From contig JAHQWS010000027.1 in NCBI GenBank assembly GCA_029856295.1, forward strand, positions 1 through 10,140: a DNA stretch of 10,140 bases, given 5' to 3'. Of this stretch, positions 7,158 to 10,140 are shown piece by piece. Both the position numbers and the translations under genes were made by a program. The first letter of the stretch is position 1, and each line of letters begins with the position of its first letter. The DNA is from Promethearchaeia archaeon. GTDB taxonomy: Archaea > Asgardarchaeota > Lokiarchaeia > Sigyniarchaeales > SOKP01. Below the pieces are notes generated by a model. The model saw only the letters and a list, made by a program, of their open reading frames with translations, was not told the DNA's origin and ran no database searches.

Positions 7158-10052
7158 TTAACCTTCAGTTCTAGGGAGAAATACAAAAAAAGTTGTTCCC
7201 TTTTCAAACTCGCTCTCCACAAATATCTCTCCACTATGAAGGCGCGTTAATTCTCTAGCAATACTTAATCCCAAACCTGTTCCACTAATCTCTCCTACTT
7301 GCTCAGATCTAAAGAATCGCTCGAATAAATGAGGCATATCTTTTTCGGGGATTCCTATGCCATAATCATTAAATTGAAAAAGTACTCCTTTTATTCCATT
7401 ATAATTATATTTACCTTTGTAATTATTAATAGCACTAATCTCAATCTTTGAATCTATCTCTGAATATTTTATCGCATTATCAATGAGTATCCGAAAAATT
7501 TGGTCAATCCTTTTTGGATCGCCTAACAATCGAATATTTTCATCTATTTCTATTTCAAAACTTATCCCTTTTTCTTTGCCCTTCTGTTCCAATAGAGTTA
7601 AAATCTCATTTACTATCTCTAACGGATTGTATTCCACCATTTCAAGTTCTAATCGGTATTCATCAATTCTTGAAACCATAAGAATATCTTCGGCTAATTT
7701 GTGAAGTAAAGAGGTATTTCTAGTAATACCATCCATTAAACGTTGTTCCAATTCCGGAGTGATATTTTCCTTATGATTTTTTAAATAATCTAATGACATT
7801 AATATAACGGTAATGGGCGTTCTCAATTCATGTGATACAGTAGAAATTAACTGTTCTAATCTTCTCTCTGCTTGTTTGCGTTCTGAAATGTCCATTCCAT
7901 AAACATTCACATAATTTACTCCCTCAACCGGGGTAATAACAAAGGAAAAAAATTTGTTATTGACTTCTCTCTCTATAGTTTTTAATTTTTTATTAGAGAG
8001 TACCTCTATAATATCATCTTTTAATACTATTGGAAGTGGGCTGCCTTTACTAATATTAAAGAGATTTTCTCCAACTTTGTTGGTATAAATTATCCCTTCA
8101 TTATTCACCCTTATTACTGGAGTAGGACTCTCAGAAGGAAATTTAGCTAAATTTGCAATCTTTTCCTCAGCCTTCTTTCGCTCAGTAATATCTCGGCAGA
8201 TTGATTGGAGATAGATTTTTCCTGATAATTCAATTACTTTTGCAGATACATAAACATCCCTAATTTCTCCACCTTTAGTTCGAAATTTGATCTCAAAATC
8301 GTCTCTTCCTTCTCTTAGAACTTTTTCAATATACTTCTTCGTCTCTTCCAGATTTTCATGCGCATCATAATCATTAATTTGTAGTTTCGCAAATTCTTCG
8401 CGGTTATAACCCAACATCTTGCAAATTGGATCATTAAATTCAATTGCTCTTCTTGTTGAGGGATCTAATATCATGATTCCATCTGGAGATTGCTCAAATG
8501 TAGTTCGATAACGCAATTCAGCTTCTTTATTTCTCCTTTCAGCTTCTCGCTGTTCGCTGATATCTATAAATGTAGCAAAATCGGCGAATCTTCCAAGATA
8601 TTGAATAGCTTTTGATCTTATTTCAATCCATTTAATTTTATTTGATTTTGTAATAATTCTACATGAGTAATTAGATGAAAAATATTTATCTCCGTTCATT
8701 TTTTTCTGATAGTGCTCAATAACGGTGGGCAGGTCGTCAGGATGTATGTTTTTAGTAAATTCATTTTGCGACCATCTACTAACTTCAGCCTTGGAATAGC
8801 CAGTAATGTTGGATAAGGCATTGTTTGAATATTTAACAAATCCATCTTGTAAAATAACTATACCTAATGAAGATTGTTCCGCAATTGTTCGGAATTTTTC
8901 TTCGCTTTCTGTTAACGCTATTTCAAATTCTTTTTTATCTGACACGTCTTGAATGTTGTTAATGATTACTTTTTCATCCCCGATATCTATTAATTCTGCA
9001 TTCATTAGGGTGTAAAAGGATTCACCATTTTTTCTTTTAAGTCTAGCTTCAAAATTACGTACTTTGCTAGTTTCAAATAACTGTTCTAATAATTTTTTAT
9101 GTTCTTTTGGATCTTCATAAATGACGCTCCGATTCATATTTTTTAATTCTGCAAATGTATATCCTGTAATTTCTTGAAATCTTTTGTTGACTGCTCTCAC
9201 ATTGCCTTCCATATCCGCGATAGCTATTCCTACGGGTGATGCTTCGAACAGATTATAATATCTTTCTTCAGATTTTTTCAATTTCCTAAAAAGTAAATTA
9301 TAGGGATTTTCTAAACCGATTTCGATAATGGCCTTATATAAGAAAAAAAATGCGACAATTTTAAACAGATGCCCTATTAAATTTGAAAATCCGTAGACGC
9401 TTACATAAAACGTGAATGCTAACTCGGAAACAATCGTTGCTAAAATTGAACTTATTATATATAAAAATATTTTTTTATCAAATTCTGTACGGAATTTATA
9501 CATTATAAGAATGGCTATTACAAAAATAAGATTAATGACGTACTCACTGATAATCTTAAATAGTGTTAAACCCGATCCTTCAATGTAACAAACCGGGAAC
9601 ATTCCTGCAAAAACTAAAAATAGCAGTAAAACTGTTATGAAAGTATAACCTATGAGCAGATAGTATATCTTAACTTTTTTATTTACTAGTAGTGAGGCAT
9701 ATAAATAAGAAAAAGCCTGCAGATAACGGGCTGCAATCCATAATGAAGTAGGGAGGTTGGAATCGTACCCTATAAAAATATTCATACCAGTATAAGCTAA
9801 AGTGTGGACTAAATCAATAACACCAATAAACAAAAAAGAGATCCCTACTACTAAAAAGAAAGAATTATCTATATTTTTACGGGAGTTCCAACAAATTACA
9901 AATACTCCCCCCGCGACGATAATACTAAATAATTCTGCTATTGTATGAAAAAGAAGATAACTATAAAAACTCGTTAAATACGTACCAAATAAAATTAAAG
10001 AAAAAATTATTAACTCTATGTATTCTTGCTTCTTTTTTGAATAATTTGACAT
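7158..10052 (-). CDS. MASE3-PAS(x4) sensor histidine kinase
   Basis: A 964-residue membrane sensor kinase. Residues 11-245 hold about eight membrane helices with the signature of the MASE3 sensor domain, for example LLFHTIAELFSIIVAGGVF (33-51), VIDLVHTLAYTGMNIFIGYD (78-97) and SLWIAARYLQAFSYL (103-117). Four PAS modules follow at about 262-375, 384-500, 511-625 and 633-725; the last is shorter and more diverged. The HisKA domain carries the phospho-accepting H741 in STVSHELRTP. The ATPase domain has the N box with N859 (LIDNAIKYSE), G1 box D896-Y-G898-I-G900, F box LFERFF and G2 box GTGLGLS (924-930), so the kinase should be active. MASE3 ligands are not known with certainty, so the signal cannot be named. 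It is followed by its likely partner regulator on the same strand. The ATG at 10052 begins a short basic N-tail before the first helix and is not preceded by a Shine-Dalgarno site. Confidence 0.94.
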   Translation of the reverse strand: MSNYSKKKQEYIELIIFSLILFGTYLTSFYSYLLFHTIAELFSIIVAGGVFVICWNSRKNIDNSFFLVVGISFLFIGVIDLVHTLAYTGMNIFIGYDSNLPTSLWIAARYLQAFSYLYASLLVNKKVKIYYLLIGYTFITVLLLFLVFAGMFPVCYIEGSGLTLFKIISEYVINLIFVIAILIMYKFRTEFDKKIFLYIISSILATIVSELAFTFYVSVYGFSNLIGHLFKIVAFFFLYKAIIEIGLENPYNLLFRKLKKSEERYYNLFEASPVGIAIADMEGNVRAVNKRFQEITGYTFAELKNMNRSVIYEDPKEHKKLLEQLFETSKVRNFEARLKRKNGESFYTLMNAELIDIGDEKVIINNIQDVSDKKEFEIALTESEEKFRTIAEQSSLGIVILQDGFVKYSNNALSNITGYSKAEVSRWSQNEFTKNIHPDDLPTVIEHYQKKMNGDKYFSSNYSCRIITKSNKIKWIEIRSKAIQYLGRFADFATFIDISEQREAERRNKEAELRYRTTFEQSPDGIMILDPSTRRAIEFNDPICKMLGYNREEFAKLQINDYDAHENLEETKKYIEKVLREGRDDFEIKFRTKGGEIRDVYVSAKVIELSGKIYLQSICRDITERKKAEEKIANLAKFPSESPTPVIRVNNEGIIYTNKVGENLFNISKGSPLPIVLKDDIIEVLSNKKLKTIEREVNNKFFSFVITPVEGVNYVNVYGMDISERKQAERRLEQLISTVSHELRTPITVILMSLDYLKNHKENITPELEQRLMDGITRNTSLLHKLAEDILMVSRIDEYRLELEMVEYNPLEIVNEILTLLEQKGKEKGISFEIEIDENIRLLGDPKRIDQIFRILIDNAIKYSEIDSKIEISAINNYKGKYNYNGIKGVLFQFNDYGIGIPEKDMPHLFERFFRSEQVGEISGTGLGLSIARELTRLHSGEIFVESEFEKGTTFFVFLPRTEG

Positions 10053-10092
10053 ATTCTAGATGGAGAAGAATTCTTTGTTTTTTAAAAAAGAT

Positions 10093-10106
10093 CCATTTAT
10101 ATTTAG
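10093..10106 (-). promoter_or_regulatory. Candidate TATA-like box of the sensor kinase gene
   Basis: CTAAATATAAATGG on the minus strand lies about 45 bases upstream of the kinase ATG, which would give a leader of about 20 bases. Between it and the start lie two short self-complementary runs, TTTTTTAAAAAA (10078-10089) and AAGAATTCTT (10066-10075), at the place where a repressor could act; both could be chance. Confidence 0.35.
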
Positions 10107-10140
10107 AAAGTCAGTTATTGTATAAGTCCGAGCTTTATAT

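Noticed and set aside
7483..7704. Plus-strand open frame of 73 codons
   Set aside because: Antisense shadow of the HisKA/HATPase part of the sensor kinase; rich in Ser and Ile as expected from the complement of Glu- and Asn-rich coding sequence.

Overview
The window is an AT-rich stretch carrying six complete genes and one gene cut off by the left edge. No interval longer than 300 bases lacks a gene; the longest gap is the roughly 200-base divergent intergenic region at 2387-2584. I see no tRNA, rRNA, CRISPR array, insertion sequence or integrase. The organism looks like an archaeon, most probably Asgard (Lokiarchaeia-like). The reasons are archaeal TATA-like boxes instead of -35/-10 promoters, few Shine-Dalgarno sites, two TTG starts, and two proteins with longin/roadblock-type sequence patterns such as LWVFSRAGIPIVEI and IWDDRIGP, which are abundant in Asgard genomes. 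The taxonomic call is inference from protein style, not a database match.

Left third (1-2386, minus strand): an enolase-superfamily (mandelate racemase/muconate lactonizing type) enzyme is followed by a GPH/MelB-type sugar:cation symporter that runs off the window. A TATA-like box and about 2.8 copies of a 21-22 bp direct repeat lie directly in front of the symporter, so it probably has its own controlled promoter.

Middle (2585-3206, plus strand): a small two-gene unit encodes a 63-residue membrane-anchored peptide and a 138-residue stand-alone longin-like protein. It is transcribed divergently from the enolase-superfamily gene and convergently towards the next block.

Right two-thirds (3293-10052, minus strand): in transcription order, a large MASE3-PAS(x4)-HisKA-HATPase sensor kinase, a response regulator whose output module is a longin-like domain instead of a DNA-binding domain, and a cytoplasmic GH38 alpha-mannosidase with intact zinc and nucleophile residues.

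Read together, the window combines carbohydrate use (symporter, sugar-acid-type enolase-superfamily enzyme, alpha-mannosidase) with signalling. The most novel element is the kinase/regulator pair. It would pass a phosphorelay signal into a longin/roadblock-type module, a fold that in archaea, bacteria and eukaryotes is linked to small GTPase control. A second, stand-alone longin-like protein lies 3 kb away. Also notable is the enolase-superfamily enzyme, where ungapped spacing against mandelate racemase places Asn where the catalytic Asp of the His-Asp dyad should be.
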